Assembly: GCF_014656475.1 (NCBI RefSeq)
Contig: NZ_BNCM01000003.1
Location: forward strand, 186,001-250,000
Reading direction: 5' to 3'
DNA length: 64,000 nt
DNA from: Sinomonas cellulolyticus
GTDB taxonomy: Bacteria > Actinomycetota > Actinomycetes > Actinomycetales > Micrococcaceae
Position numbers and translations under genes: made by a program. Below the pieces are notes generated by a model, which saw only the letters and a program-made list of their open reading frames with translations, was not told the origin of the DNA and ran no database searches. Each line of letters opens with the position of its first letter. Position 1 is the stretch's first letter. Below, in pieces: positions 26,915-35,102 of this stretch.

Positions 26915-26948
26915 AGGGCCCGGACCGCCGCGGGCGGCCCGGGCCCTT
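26915..26948 (+). terminator. Permease terminator hairpin
   Basis: AGGGCCCGGACCGCC (26915-26929) pairs with the mirrored sequence at 26932-26947 with one mismatch, followed by TTG. Confidence 0.55.
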
Positions 26949-27038
26949 GCCGCATCCGTGGGGGTGGACACAGTGTCCAGTGATCCACCACACATCAAGC
27001 CTCAGAGTCGACAAATTGTTAGATCAGAATCCTCTGCG

Positions 27039-27067
27039 TTGCACACAGTGCTCCCCGAATCTAGCGT
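27039..27067 (+). promoter_or_regulatory. Promoter of the 2-oxoacid dehydrogenase operon
   Basis: TTGCAC (27039-27044), 17-base spacer, TAGCGT (27062-27067), then 6 bases to ATG 27074: leaderless. ACAAATTGT at 27011-27019, just upstream in an AT-rich patch, is a possible activator or Lrp site. Confidence 0.6.
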
Positions 27068-27073
27068 CGAGGT

Positions 27074-28213
27074 ATGCAGACTTCAGCAACCATGACGGCC
27101 TCGCCAGGCCGCGCGGGTCTGGCCGGCACCCCGCGGAAGCTCGCCGCGGAGCTCCCGGCCGCCGCAGCGGTCGGCGCCGCAGTCACCGACGCCGAACTCC
27201 TCAAGCTCTACCGGCTCATGACGGCGGTCCGTCACCTCGACCAGGCGGCCATCGCGTGGCAGCGCCAGGGCATCCTCCCCGCCTACGCCCCAGAGCTCGG
27301 GCAGGAGGCGGCGCAGGTCGGATCCGCCCTCGCCGTGGACACCACCCGCGACTTCATCTTCCCGACCTACCGCGAGCTGGGCGTTGCCCGCGCGGCCGGA
27401 GTGGACATGGTGCAGTACATGTCCACCCACCTGGCCACGTGGCACGGCGGGCTCTGGGACGCCGCCGCGACCCACGTCGCACCGATCCAGGCCGTCGTGG
27501 CCGGGTCCGTGCTCCACGCGGTCGGCTGGGCCCACGGCCAGACCCTCTCCGCCGGCACCGCCGGCCCCTCGACGGGCCGGGAGGCCGGCGCAGGGCTGAA
27601 CGTCGCGATCACCTATCTCGGGGACGGCGCCTCGAGCCAGGGCGACGTCCACGAGGCCATGAACTTCGCGGCCGTCTTCAAGGCACCCGTGGTCTTCTTC
27701 GTCCAGAACAACGGCTGGGCCATCTCCGTCCCCACCGAGCGGCAGGTGGCGGGCGGAAGCGTGGCGGCGCGCGGCGCCGGCTACGGGATCCCGGGCCTGC
27801 AGGTCGACGGCAACGACGCCGCGGCCGTGCTCGAGGCCACCCGACGCGCCGTGGCCCATGCGCGCGGAGGCAACGGCCCGGTGGTCATCGAGGCGATGAC
27901 GTACCGCCGGGGCCCGCACGCCACGAGCGACGACCCCGGCCGCTACCGGACCCTCGAGCAGGAGCGTGCTGACGCCGGCGCCGACCCGCTGGCGCGACTG
28001 CGCGAACGGATCCTCGCGGAGCATCTCGCCGACGCGGCAGCCCTCGACGCCCTCGACGCCGAGGCCGCGCACGAGGCCGAGGAGGTCCGCGCCGGCGTGC
28101 TCGCCCTCGGCCCGCGACCCGGCGCCGAGATGTTCGACTACGTCTTCACCGAGCCCACCGACGAGCTGCTGCGCCAGAAGGAGCAGTGGCGTGAGGAGTC
28201 CGAGCATGCCTGA
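27074..28213 (+). CDS. 2-oxoacid dehydrogenase E1, alpha subunit
   Basis: Thiamine-diphosphate-dependent decarboxylase subunit of a branched-chain 2-oxoacid / pyruvate dehydrogenase-type complex, 379 residues. The thiamine motif runs GDGASSQGDVHEAMNF ... VQNNGWAISVP (about residues 180-220). The FPTYRELGV and STHLATWHGGLWD stretches resemble branched-chain E1 alpha more than acetoin-type E1. The protein has an Ala-rich N-terminal leader of about 35 residues. ATG 27074 is probably leaderless. Its end overlaps the E1 beta start by 8 bases. Whether the substrate is branched-chain, pyruvate or another oxoacid cannot be settled. Confidence 0.92.
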   Translation: MQTSATMTASPGRAGLAGTPRKLAAELPAAAAVGAAVTDAELLKLYRLMTAVRHLDQAAIAWQRQGILPAYAPELGQEAAQVGSALAVDTTRDFIFPTYRELGVARAAGVDMVQYMSTHLATWHGGLWDAAATHVAPIQAVVAGSVLHAVGWAHGQTLSAGTAGPSTGREAGAGLNVAITYLGDGASSQGDVHEAMNFAAVFKAPVVFFVQNNGWAISVPTERQVAGGSVAARGAGYGIPGLQVDGNDAAAVLEATRRAVAHARGGNGPVVIEAMTYRRGPHATSDDPGRYRTLEQERADAGADPLARLRERILAEHLADAAALDALDAEAAHEAEEVRAGVLALGPRPGAEMFDYVFTEPTDELLRQKEQWREESEHA

Positions 28214-29270
28214 GGCGCTCGCCGCACCCCAGACCCGCACCCTCTCGCTCCAGGGCGCGCTCAACCTCGCCCTCGACGAGCTCCTCGCGGAGGACCCGAA
28301 GGTCCTCGTCCTCGGCGAGGACGTCGGCACGCTCGGCGGCGTGTTCCGCGTCACCAATGGCCTGGCCGCCGCCCACGGCGCGCAGCGGGTCTTCGACACC
28401 CCGCTGGCCGAGTCCGGCATCCTGGGCATGTCGATCGGACTGGCCATGGCCGGCTTCCGGCCGGTCCCCGAGGTTCAGTTCGACGGCTTCGCCTACCCGG
28501 CGATGAACCAGATCGTCACGCAGCTGGGCCGCATGCACTACCGCTCGCGCGGCACGCTGCCCATGCCCGTGACGCTGCGCGTGCCCAGCTTCGGCGGCAT
28601 CCGCGCGCCCGAGCACCACGGCGAGAGCCTCGAGGCAGTCTTCGCGCACGTCCCCGGGCTCAAGGTCGTCTCCCCGGCCGACCCGCAGCAGGGCTACAGC
28701 CTCCTCAAGGCGGCAGTGCGACTCAACGATCCCGTGATGTTCATGGAGCCCAAGTCCCGGTACTGGCAGAAGGGCGAGGTCGTCACCGAGGCGGACGCGG
28801 CCGCCACCGCCGCGAACGGAACAGCGCACGTCGGCGGCGCCTCGCCTTCGGCGCAGAAGGCGACCGGGGCACGCATCGCCCGCGAGGGCCGGCACCTGAC
28901 CCTCGTCGCGTGGGGCGCGATGGTGGCCCGCTGCCTCCAGGTCGCCGAGCTGGCCGCCGAGGACGGCATCGACGTCGAGGTCGTCGACCTGCGCTGGCTC
29001 AAGCCGATCGACACCGAGACCCTGGCCGCGTCCGTGGCAAAGACGCGCCGCGCCGTCGTCGTGCACGAGGCACCGCTCACGGCCGGCCTCGGGGCGGAGG
29101 TGGCCCAGCTCATCACCGAGAGGTGCTTCGGAACGCTGAAGGCGCCCGTTGAGCGGGTCACCGGCTTCGACGTACCGTATCCCTCAGGTGACCTGGAGGA
29201 CGAGTACATCCCGAATATCGACCGCATCCTGTTCGGCATCCAGCGAGTATTGGAGTACAAGCGTGGCTGA
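28206..29270 (+). CDS. 2-oxoacid dehydrogenase E1, beta subunit
   Basis: Partner of E1 alpha, 354 residues, completing the thiamine site. Seen: VLVLGEDVGTLGGVFRVTNGL with the Glu that activates thiamine, FDTPLAESGILGMSIGLAMAGFRPVPE, PSFGGIRAPEHHGESLEA and the C-terminal transketolase domain VVDLRWLKPIDTETL and VVVHEAPLTAGLGAEVA. ATG 28206 has GAGGAG at 28194-28199 and overlaps the alpha gene by 8 bases, so the two are translationally coupled. A 20-residue insertion (AANGTAHVGGASPSAQKATG) lies between the two domains. Confidence 0.93.
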   Translation: MPEALAAPQTRTLSLQGALNLALDELLAEDPKVLVLGEDVGTLGGVFRVTNGLAAAHGAQRVFDTPLAESGILGMSIGLAMAGFRPVPEVQFDGFAYPAMNQIVTQLGRMHYRSRGTLPMPVTLRVPSFGGIRAPEHHGESLEAVFAHVPGLKVVSPADPQQGYSLLKAAVRLNDPVMFMEPKSRYWQKGEVVTEADAAATAANGTAHVGGASPSAQKATGARIAREGRHLTLVAWGAMVARCLQVAELAAEDGIDVEVVDLRWLKPIDTETLAASVAKTRRAVVVHEAPLTAGLGAEVAQLITERCFGTLKAPVERVTGFDVPYPSGDLEDEYIPNIDRILFGIQRVLEYKRG

Positions 29271-29592
29271 GATTTCCTTCCCCCTCCCCGACCTCGGCGA
29301 GGGCCTCATCGAGGCGACCGTCCTCGAATGGCTCGTCGCCGAGGGCGACCAGGTCGAACGCAACCAGCCGATGGTCGAGGTCGAGACCACGAAGTCCGCC
29401 CTCGAGCTCCCCAGCCCCCAGGCGGGCGTCGTCAAGAAGGTCTACGGAGATCCGGGCGCGGTCATCAAGGTCGGCGAGCCGCTGATCGTCTTCGAGGTCG
29501 CGGACGACACGGCGGGGATCGTCGGCACCGTCCCGTCGGAGGGAGCGCCGAAGCGGCGGGTCCGGCTCTCGGCGAACCTCGACGAGGACTGA
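29263..29592 (+). CDS. Stand-alone lipoyl-domain protein (split E2)
   Basis: A 109-residue protein holding a single biotinyl/lipoyl domain and nothing else: FPLPDLGEGLIEATVLEWLV start, lipoylation motif VEVETTKSALELPSP with the target lysine near residue 43, and GEPLIVFEV end, then a short basic tail. An ordinary E2 would continue with a linker, an E1/E3-binding domain and an acyltransferase domain of about 230 residues with HxxxDG; the frame stops here at 29592 and no such domain occurs downstream. GTG 29263 overlaps the E1 beta stop by 8 bases. It should carry acyl groups from this E1 on its lipoyl arm. Confidence 0.88.
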   Translation: MAEISFPLPDLGEGLIEATVLEWLVAEGDQVERNQPMVEVETTKSALELPSPQAGVVKKVYGDPGAVIKVGEPLIVFEVADDTAGIVGTVPSEGAPKRRVRLSANLDED

Positions 29593-29595
29593 GGG

Positions 29596-30426
29596 GTGGC
29601 CGGCGCGATGGCTGGGCAGCACGCGGGGACCGCCGCGCATCACACGGTCGAGGGCACCGATCCCGGACTCAACGTCGTGGTGAGCGAGCCGGAGAGTCCG
29701 GCATCCCTCCCGCCGGTGCTCCTCATCCACGGCTTCGCCTCCTCTGTGGCGCTCAACTGGGAGCAGAGCGGGTGGATCTCGGCGCTCTCGGCGGCGGGGC
29801 GGCGCGTGATCGCCGTCGACCTGCCGGGCCATGGGCTGAGCGAGGCACCTGAGGACGTCGACTCGTACACGCCGAGCCGGATCCGGGCGGACCTTCTCCA
29901 GATCGCCACCGATGCCGGGGCGCGGCCGATCGCCCAGGGGCATCCGGACAGCGGCCTCGACGTGATCGGGTACTCGCTCGGCGCGCGCCTCGCGTGGGAG
30001 TTCGGTGCGACGCAGCCGGCACTCGTGCGGCGGCTCGTGCTCGGCGGCCCCAGCAGCCGCGACCCGCTGGCCGAGTTCGACCTGCCGGCGGCGCAGCAGT
30101 TCCTGGCCGATGGGACGGCGATTGACGACCCGTCGACCGCGCGCCTCGTCACCATGGCGCAGGCCTCCCCCGGCTCGGACATGTACGCGCTCCTGGCCCT
30201 CGTGGAGGGCATCAAGGAGGAGCCGTTCGACGCCGCGGAGGCGGTGCCGCAGCAGCCGTTGCTCATGGTCGCTGGTGAGAAGGACGAGCGCGTCGCTGCG
30301 CTCGAGGTGCTCAAGGGGCTCTGTCGCGGCGCCGAGTCCGTGGTGATCCCCGGGCGCAACCACGTCAACGTGGTGACGGCCCGGGCGTTCAAGGAGGCCG
30401 CGATCGACTTCCTCTCCCGCCCGTAG
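29596..30426 (+). CDS. Alpha/beta-fold hydrolase of the E1/lipoyl operon
   Basis: 276-residue alpha/beta hydrolase with a full triad: nucleophile Ser in GYSLGARLAW, Asp in VAGEKDERV and His in GRNHVNVV; the oxyanion region is LLIHGFASS. It begins 3 bases after the lipoyl gene in the same direction, so it belongs to the operon. Acetoin-dehydrogenase E2 (AcoC-type) proteins are known in which a lipoyl domain is fused to such a hydrolase in place of the usual acyltransferase; here the same two modules are separate genes. Start GTG 29596 is used; ATG 29608 is an alternative. It could instead be an unrelated esterase. Confidence 0.82.
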   Translation: MAGAMAGQHAGTAAHHTVEGTDPGLNVVVSEPESPASLPPVLLIHGFASSVALNWEQSGWISALSAAGRRVIAVDLPGHGLSEAPEDVDSYTPSRIRADLLQIATDAGARPIAQGHPDSGLDVIGYSLGARLAWEFGATQPALVRRLVLGGPSSRDPLAEFDLPAAQQFLADGTAIDDPSTARLVTMAQASPGSDMYALLALVEGIKEEPFDAAEAVPQQPLLMVAGEKDERVAALEVLKGLCRGAESVVIPGRNHVNVVTARAFKEAAIDFLSRP

Positions 30427-30438
30427 GGGCGACGAGGG

Positions 30439-30456
30439 GCCCCGGCCTTGCGGGGC
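30439..30456. terminator. Hairpin between convergent genes
   Basis: GCCCCG (30439-30444) pairs with CGGGGC (30451-30456), loop GCCTTG, directly between the hydrolase stop and the convergent membrane-protein stop. Short and without a T-run. Confidence 0.45.
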
Positions 30457-30972
30457 TCAGGCGGCGGGCTCGGCGGGATCGTCCTGGGGGGATGCCGCGA
30501 AATGCGCACGGGCACCCCGGCTCCACAGCAGCCCCACGGGGATGAGGACGAGGATGACGGTGAGCCCCTGCATGAGCAGAGTGGCGAGCGCCCCCTGGAC
30601 CATCATCCAGACCGAGACCGGTCCGAAGGAGCCACGCGCCGAGTCGGCGAGCCCCAGCGCCATGGCGGCGCCCATCAGGGCGATCCCCACCGGAGGGACG
30701 AGGGTGACGACGAGACGCGGCCATCGACGCCCCCGGTGCAGCGCGACCGCGCAGGCGATGTCGACGATGCCCGCGACGACCGCGACGGAGTAGAGCGTCA
30801 TCGCCGGCAGGGCGGTCCTGGGAGTCACCATGCCGCTCATGCCGGCCAGCATTACGAGTGTTGGGCCGTTGGTGAGCAGGGCCGCTGACCCGAGGGCGGC
30901 GAGGATCCAGACCGACGCCGTGACCGGCGCCGGAAGGTCCGGCCGCTTGCGGGTCGCCATCTTCTCGGTCAT
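30457..30972 (-). CDS. Hypothetical membrane protein, 171 aa
   Basis: Four predicted membrane helices (VTASVWILAALGSAALL; LYSVAVVAGIVDIACAVAL; LVVTLVPPVGIALMGAAMAL; LATLLMQGLTVILVLIPVGLLW) and a charged C-terminal tail. I do not recognise a family. The start is set at ATG 30972 because a minus-strand TAGTCT box (30979-30984) lies 6 bases upstream; the GTG at 30978 would touch that box. It is divergent from the homoprotocatechuate operon and could share its regulatory region, though no functional link is evident. Confidence 0.7.
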   Translation of the reverse strand: MTEKMATRKRPDLPAPVTASVWILAALGSAALLTNGPTLVMLAGMSGMVTPRTALPAMTLYSVAVVAGIVDIACAVALHRGRRWPRLVVTLVPPVGIALMGAAMALGLADSARGSFGPVSVWMMVQGALATLLMQGLTVILVLIPVGLLWSRGARAHFAASPQDDPAEPAA

Positions 30973-30978
30973 GTCCAC

Positions 30979-30984
30979 AGACTA
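30979..30984 (-). promoter_or_regulatory. -10 box, leaderless membrane-protein gene
   Basis: TAGTCT on the minus strand, 6 bases before ATG 30972. Confidence 0.55.
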
Positions 30985-31054
30985 GGGACGCCCGGCCGAT
31001 CCTCCGTAGAGGAGGAGGTCCCGAGTCCCGTTTCCGGGTATTCCGCCCAAGGGC

Positions 31055-31083
31055 TTGACGGCTCCAGTGTTCCACGGCACACT
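31055..31083 (+). promoter_or_regulatory. Promoter of the hpa operon
   Basis: TTGACG (31055-31060), 17-base spacer, CACACT (31078-31083). Transcription start near 31090 falls inside the palindrome at 31082-31114, so a bound regulator would block initiation. Confidence 0.5.
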
Positions 31084-31114
31084 GGATCGTATACGATGAT
31101 CGTATACGATCCAG
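31082..31114. promoter_or_regulatory. 33-base palindromic operator (double GTATAC)
   Basis: A perfect palindrome of 33 bases centred on G31098, built from two 12-base copies of ATCGTATACGAT (31086-31097 and 31099-31110), each itself a palindrome, flanked by CTGG and CCAG. GTATAC-centred sites are known for FadR-subfamily GntR proteins such as UxuR/ExuR; the GntR protein encoded second in this operon is the obvious binder. Confidence 0.8.
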
Positions 31115-31154
31115 CCCGGCATGACCGAGGCTGACACTCGAGGGAGAGGGAACC

Positions 31155-32723
31155 GTGGAGCGAGCAGACCAGTACGAGCAGCTGCGCCAGGACACCATCA
31201 GCGGGGCGGGCAAAGTCATCGCCGTGCACCTCAACTACCGGAGCCGCGCCGCCCAGCGCGGCCGCACCCCGTCGATCCCCTCGTACTTCCTCAAGCCTGC
31301 TACCTCGCTTGCGCTCGACGGCGCCGAGCTGGCCCGCCCGCAGGGCGTCGAGCTCCTCACCGTCGAGGGCGAGGTGGCCCTCATCATCGGCGCCCGCTCA
31401 CGGAACGTCTCCCCCGAGGACGCGTGGGCGCACGTGGGCTACGTGACCGCAGCCAACGACGCAGGGTTTGCGGACCTCCGCTGGCCCGACAAGGGCTCCA
31501 ACCTCCGCTCCAAGGGCGGCGACGGCATCGCCCCGATCGGCCCCGTGCTGCTCCCCGCCCAGGAGCTCGACCCGGCGGCGCTGCGGGTCCGGATGTGGAT
31601 CAACGGCAGCCTGATCCAGGAGGACACGACCGCGACGCTCCTGTTCCCCTTCTCCCAGCTCGTCGCCGACCTCTCCCGCCTCATGACCCTCGAGCCCGGT
31701 GACGTGATCCTCACCGGCACCCCGGCCGGCGCCACGGTCGCCCAGCCCGGTGACGTGGTCGAGGTGGAGGTCGACGGCGTCGCGTCCGACGGCGCGGCGC
31801 TCACCACCGGGCGCCTCGCCAACAAGGTCGTCGACTCCGGCCTGGTCCTCGAGCCCTACGGGGCCCTGCCGAAGCTGACCGACGCCGACAGGATTGATGC
31901 ATGGGGCTCCGCCGAGGCCGCGGGCATCCCAGCGGCAGGCGAGTCCTCGCCGTCGTCCGCTGCGACCGCGGCCGCCGGCGACAACCGCCCGGCGAGCGTC
32001 CTGACCCCCGAGCTCACCGAGAAGCTCAAGAGCGTCGGCACGGCGACCCTGAGCGTGCAGCTGCGCAAGCGCGGCATGCAGAACTGCCACATCGAGGGCC
32101 TCACCCCCACCCACCCCGGCGCCAAGGTCGTCGGCACGGCGCGCACGCTGCGCTACATCCCCGCACGCGAGGACCTCTTCAAGGAGTTCGGCGGCGGCTA
32201 CAACGCGCAGAAGCGCGCCGTCGACTCGCTCCGTCCCGGCGACATCCTCGTCATGGACGCGCGCGGCGAGAAGGGCACCGGGACCCTCGGCGACGTCCTC
32301 GCGCTGCGCGCCCAGGTGCTCGGCGCAGCGGCCGTGATCACGGACGGCGGCATCCGCGACTTCGGCCCCGTCTCCGGCATGGACATCCCGGCCTGGGGCG
32401 CCAATCCGCACCCCGCAGTCCTCGGCCGGCGCCACGTCCCGTGGAGCGTCGACGACACGATCGCGTGCGGCGGCGCCGCCGTGGTGCCGGGCGACGTGAT
32501 CGTGGGCGACGAGGACGGGATCGTCGTCATCCCGCCCGCGCTCGCCGCCGAGGTTGCCGAGGACGCCGTGGTCCAGGAGCGCATGGAGGCCTGGGTCGCG
32601 GACCGCGTCACCGAGGGCCACCCTGTGGACGGCCTCTTCCCGATGAACGCCGAGTGGAAGGCGAAGTACGAGGCGTACCTCGCAGGCCAGTCGCAGACTG
32701 AGACGGGCACCGAGCAGCCGTGA
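31155..32723 (+). CDS. hpaG: FAH-RraA fusion: homoprotocatechuate-pathway decarboxylase/isomerase
   Basis: A 522-residue fusion. Residues about 20-235 are a fumarylacetoacetate-hydrolase fold of the HpaG type: metal ligands in VEGEVALIIGAR and NDAGFADLRW, lysine in DKGSNLRSKGGDGIAPIGP, and the loop LTGTPAGATVAQPGD. A Ser/Ala linker leads to an RraA-like / HMG-aldolase domain (about 285-500) with GDILVMDARGEKG, LGDVLALRAQVLGAAAVITD and GGIRDFGPV, intact at its Arg-Asp site. In E. coli HpaG both halves are FAH domains doing decarboxylation and isomerisation of the ring-cleavage product; here RraA replaces one half. GTG 31155 has AGGGAGAGGG 4 bases upstream. First gene of the operon; it overlaps the GntR gene by 4 bases. 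Confidence 0.85.
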   Translation: MERADQYEQLRQDTISGAGKVIAVHLNYRSRAAQRGRTPSIPSYFLKPATSLALDGAELARPQGVELLTVEGEVALIIGARSRNVSPEDAWAHVGYVTAANDAGFADLRWPDKGSNLRSKGGDGIAPIGPVLLPAQELDPAALRVRMWINGSLIQEDTTATLLFPFSQLVADLSRLMTLEPGDVILTGTPAGATVAQPGDVVEVEVDGVASDGAALTTGRLANKVVDSGLVLEPYGALPKLTDADRIDAWGSAEAAGIPAAGESSPSSAATAAAGDNRPASVLTPELTEKLKSVGTATLSVQLRKRGMQNCHIEGLTPTHPGAKVVGTARTLRYIPAREDLFKEFGGGYNAQKRAVDSLRPGDILVMDARGEKGTGTLGDVLALRAQVLGAAAVITDGGIRDFGPVSGMDIPAWGANPHPAVLGRRHVPWSVDDTIACGGAAVVPGDVIVGDEDGIVVIPPALAAEVAEDAVVQERMEAWVADRVTEGHPVDGLFPMNAEWKAKYEAYLAGQSQTETGTEQP

Positions 32724-33442
32724 GCGCCGCAGCCCATGGCCTCGCGGCGCCCCCGGGCGGCGAGCGGACCGCGAGCAAGTCCCAGCTGGCCTACGAGTGG
32801 CTCCACGAGCAGATCGTGGCCGGGGCCCTCGAGCCCGGCGCCCGCCTCGTGCTCTCGCAGGTCGCGGACAAGCTCGACGTCTCCGTCGTCCCGGTCCGCG
32901 AGGCCGTGCGCCGGCTCGAGGCCGAGGGGCTCGTGACGTTCGAGAGGAACATCGGGGCCACGGTCGCTGGAATCGACCCCACCGAATACCTCTACACGAT
33001 GCAGACCCTCAGCCTCGTCGAGGGGGCGGCGACCGCACTCTCAGCACCCTCGATCACCGCGGAGGACATCGCCGCGGCCCGCGAGGTCAACGAGCGCATG
33101 CGGGTCTTCCTCGAGCCCGACCCGCTCCACTTCGACCCGGTGGAGTTCACAGCCCTCAACCGCGAATTCCACTCCGTCCTGTTCGAGCGCTGCCCGAACC
33201 CGCACATCCTCGACCTCGTGCACCGGGGGTGGAACCGCCTCAAGGCGCTGCGCGGCTCCACCTTCAGCTACGTCCCCGAACGGGCCACCGAATCCATCGC
33301 CGAGCACGAGGCTCTCCTGGCCCTCATCGAGTCCGGAGCGCCCACGGCCGAGATCGAGCTCGCCGCCAGGCGCCACCGATCGGCCACGCTCGACGCCTAC
33401 CTCGCCCACACCGGCGAGAACCCCGGCTTCCCCACCCTCTAG
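32720..33442 (+). CDS. GntR-family regulator of the hpa operon
   Basis: 240-residue FCD-type GntR protein. Winged helix at about residues 22-85 (SQLAYEWLHEQIVAGALEPG; LSQVADKLDVSVVPVREAVRRLEAEG) and helical ligand domain (LNREFHSVLFERCPNP; IAEHEALLALIESG). GTG 32720 overlaps the hpaG stop (GTGA). As a member of the operon and the only regulator within it, it is the best candidate to bind the double GTATAC palindrome at 31082-31114; a pathway intermediate such as homoprotocatechuate or 4-hydroxyphenylacetate would release it, by inference. Confidence 0.92.
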   Translation: MSAAAHGLAAPPGGERTASKSQLAYEWLHEQIVAGALEPGARLVLSQVADKLDVSVVPVREAVRRLEAEGLVTFERNIGATVAGIDPTEYLYTMQTLSLVEGAATALSAPSITAEDIAAAREVNERMRVFLEPDPLHFDPVEFTALNREFHSVLFERCPNPHILDLVHRGWNRLKALRGSTFSYVPERATESIAEHEALLALIESGAPTAEIELAARRHRSATLDAYLAHTGENPGFPTL

Positions 33443-33502
33443 CCGCCCGACCAGACCTCCTGTCCCACCCTTGACCTGAACACCAGCGGAAGGATTCCTC
33501 GC

Positions 33503-35053
33503 ATGAGCAGCCATCCGGTCCCCCAGGACCTCCCCACCCGGATCCAGCACTACATCGACGGCAAGTTCGTCGACTCAATCGACGGCGACACGTTCGACGT
33601 CCTCGAGCCCGTCTCCAACGAGGTCTACGTCAAGGCGGCCGCCGGCAAGAAGGCGGACATCGACCTCGCGGTGGCCGCGGCGACGCGGGCCTTCCAGGAG
33701 GGCCCGTGGCCGAAGATGCTCCCCCGCGAGCGTTCCCGGGTGCTCCACCGCATCGCGGACATTGTCGAGTCCCGCGATGCCCGCCTCGCCGAGCTCGAGT
33801 CATTCGACTCCGGCCTGCCGATCACCCAGGCCCTCGGCCAGGCCCGCCGCGCCGCCGAGAACTTCCGCTTCTTCGCGGACCTGATCGTGGCCCAGGCGGA
33901 CGACACGTTCAAGGTGCCGGGCCGCCAGATCAACTACGTCAACCGCAAGCCGATCGGCGTCGCCGGCCTCATCACGCCGTGGAACACGCCCTTCATGCTC
34001 GAGTCCTGGAAGCTGGGCCCCGCACTCGCCACGGGCAACACCGTGGTCCTCAAGCCCGCGGAGTTCACCCCGCTCTCCGCCTCCCTGTGGGCCGGGATCT
34101 TCGAGGAGGCCGGCCTCCCCCAGGGCGTCTTCAACCTCGTCAACGGCCTCGGCGAGGACGCGGGGGACGCCCTCGTGAAGCACCCCGACGTCCCCCTCAT
34201 CTCATTCACGGGCGAGAGCCGCACCGGCCAGATCATCTTCGGCAACGCGGCCCCGTACCTCAAGGGCCTCTCGATGGAGCTGGGCGGCAAGAGCCCCGCG
34301 ATCGTCTTCGCCGATGCTGATCTGGACGCGGCCATCGACGCCACGATCTTCGGCGTCTTCTCGCTCAACGGCGAGCGCTGCACCGCGGGCTCCCGCATCC
34401 TGGTCCAGCGGGACATCTACGACGAGTTCGTGGAGCGCTACGCGGCGCAGGCCAAGCGCGTCAAGGTCGGGTACCCGCACGATCCCGAGACCGAGGTCGG
34501 CTCGCTGGTCCACCCGGAGCACTTTGCGAAGGTCATGGGCTACGTCGAGATCGGCAAGGACGAGGGGCGCCTCGTGGCCGGTGGCGGCCAGCCCGAGGGC
34601 TTCGAGTTCGGCAACTTCGTGGCCCCGACCGTGTTCGCGGACGTCAAGCCCGATGCCCGCATCTTCCAGGAGGAGATCTTCGGCCCCGTCGTCGCGATCA
34701 CGCCGTTCGACACGGACGAGGAGGCGCTCGAGCTCGCGAACAACACCAAGTACGGCCTGGCCGCCTACGTGTGGACCTCGGACCTCAAGCGCGCCCACAA
34801 CTTCGCGCAGTCGGTCGAAGCCGGCATGGTGTGGCTCAACTCGAACAACGTCCGCGACCTCCGGACCCCGTTCGGCGGGGTGAAGGCCTCCGGCCTCGGC
34901 CACGAGGGCGGCTACCGCTCGATCGACTTCTACACCGACCAGCAGGCCGTGCACATCACCCTCGGCAAGGTCCACAACCCGACGTTCGGCAAGCAGGATC
35001 CAGCCGCGGAGGAGAACAGGCCCACCGACCTCGAGGACCCGGATCCCCGCTGA
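33503..35053 (+). CDS. hpaE: 5-carboxymethyl-2-hydroxymuconate-semialdehyde dehydrogenase
   Basis: NAD-dependent aldehyde dehydrogenase oxidising the ring-cleavage semialdehyde to the dicarboxylate. 516 residues with all ALDH marks: LITPWNTPFMLESWKLGPALATG, catalytic Glu in LSMELGGKSP, catalytic Cys in LNGERCTAGS, and EEIFGPVVAI. The sequence resembles HpaE most (ESFDSGLPITQALGQARRAAENFRFFADLI; THLGKV-like end). ATG 33503 has GGAAGGA about 8 bases upstream. It lies between the regulator and the ring-cleavage dioxygenase gene, in pathway order. The C-terminus carries a 25-residue acidic tail. Confidence 0.93.
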   Translation: MSSHPVPQDLPTRIQHYIDGKFVDSIDGDTFDVLEPVSNEVYVKAAAGKKADIDLAVAAATRAFQEGPWPKMLPRERSRVLHRIADIVESRDARLAELESFDSGLPITQALGQARRAAENFRFFADLIVAQADDTFKVPGRQINYVNRKPIGVAGLITPWNTPFMLESWKLGPALATGNTVVLKPAEFTPLSASLWAGIFEEAGLPQGVFNLVNGLGEDAGDALVKHPDVPLISFTGESRTGQIIFGNAAPYLKGLSMELGGKSPAIVFADADLDAAIDATIFGVFSLNGERCTAGSRILVQRDIYDEFVERYAAQAKRVKVGYPHDPETEVGSLVHPEHFAKVMGYVEIGKDEGRLVAGGGQPEGFEFGNFVAPTVFADVKPDARIFQEEIFGPVVAITPFDTDEEALELANNTKYGLAAYVWTSDLKRAHNFAQSVEAGMVWLNSNNVRDLRTPFGGVKASGLGHEGGYRSIDFYTDQQAVHITLGKVHNPTFGKQDPAAEENRPTDLEDPDPR

Positions 35054-35102
35054 TCCCCCGCCCCACCAACCACCCCTCATCAGGAAGAGCAAGGACGCTG
35101 CC

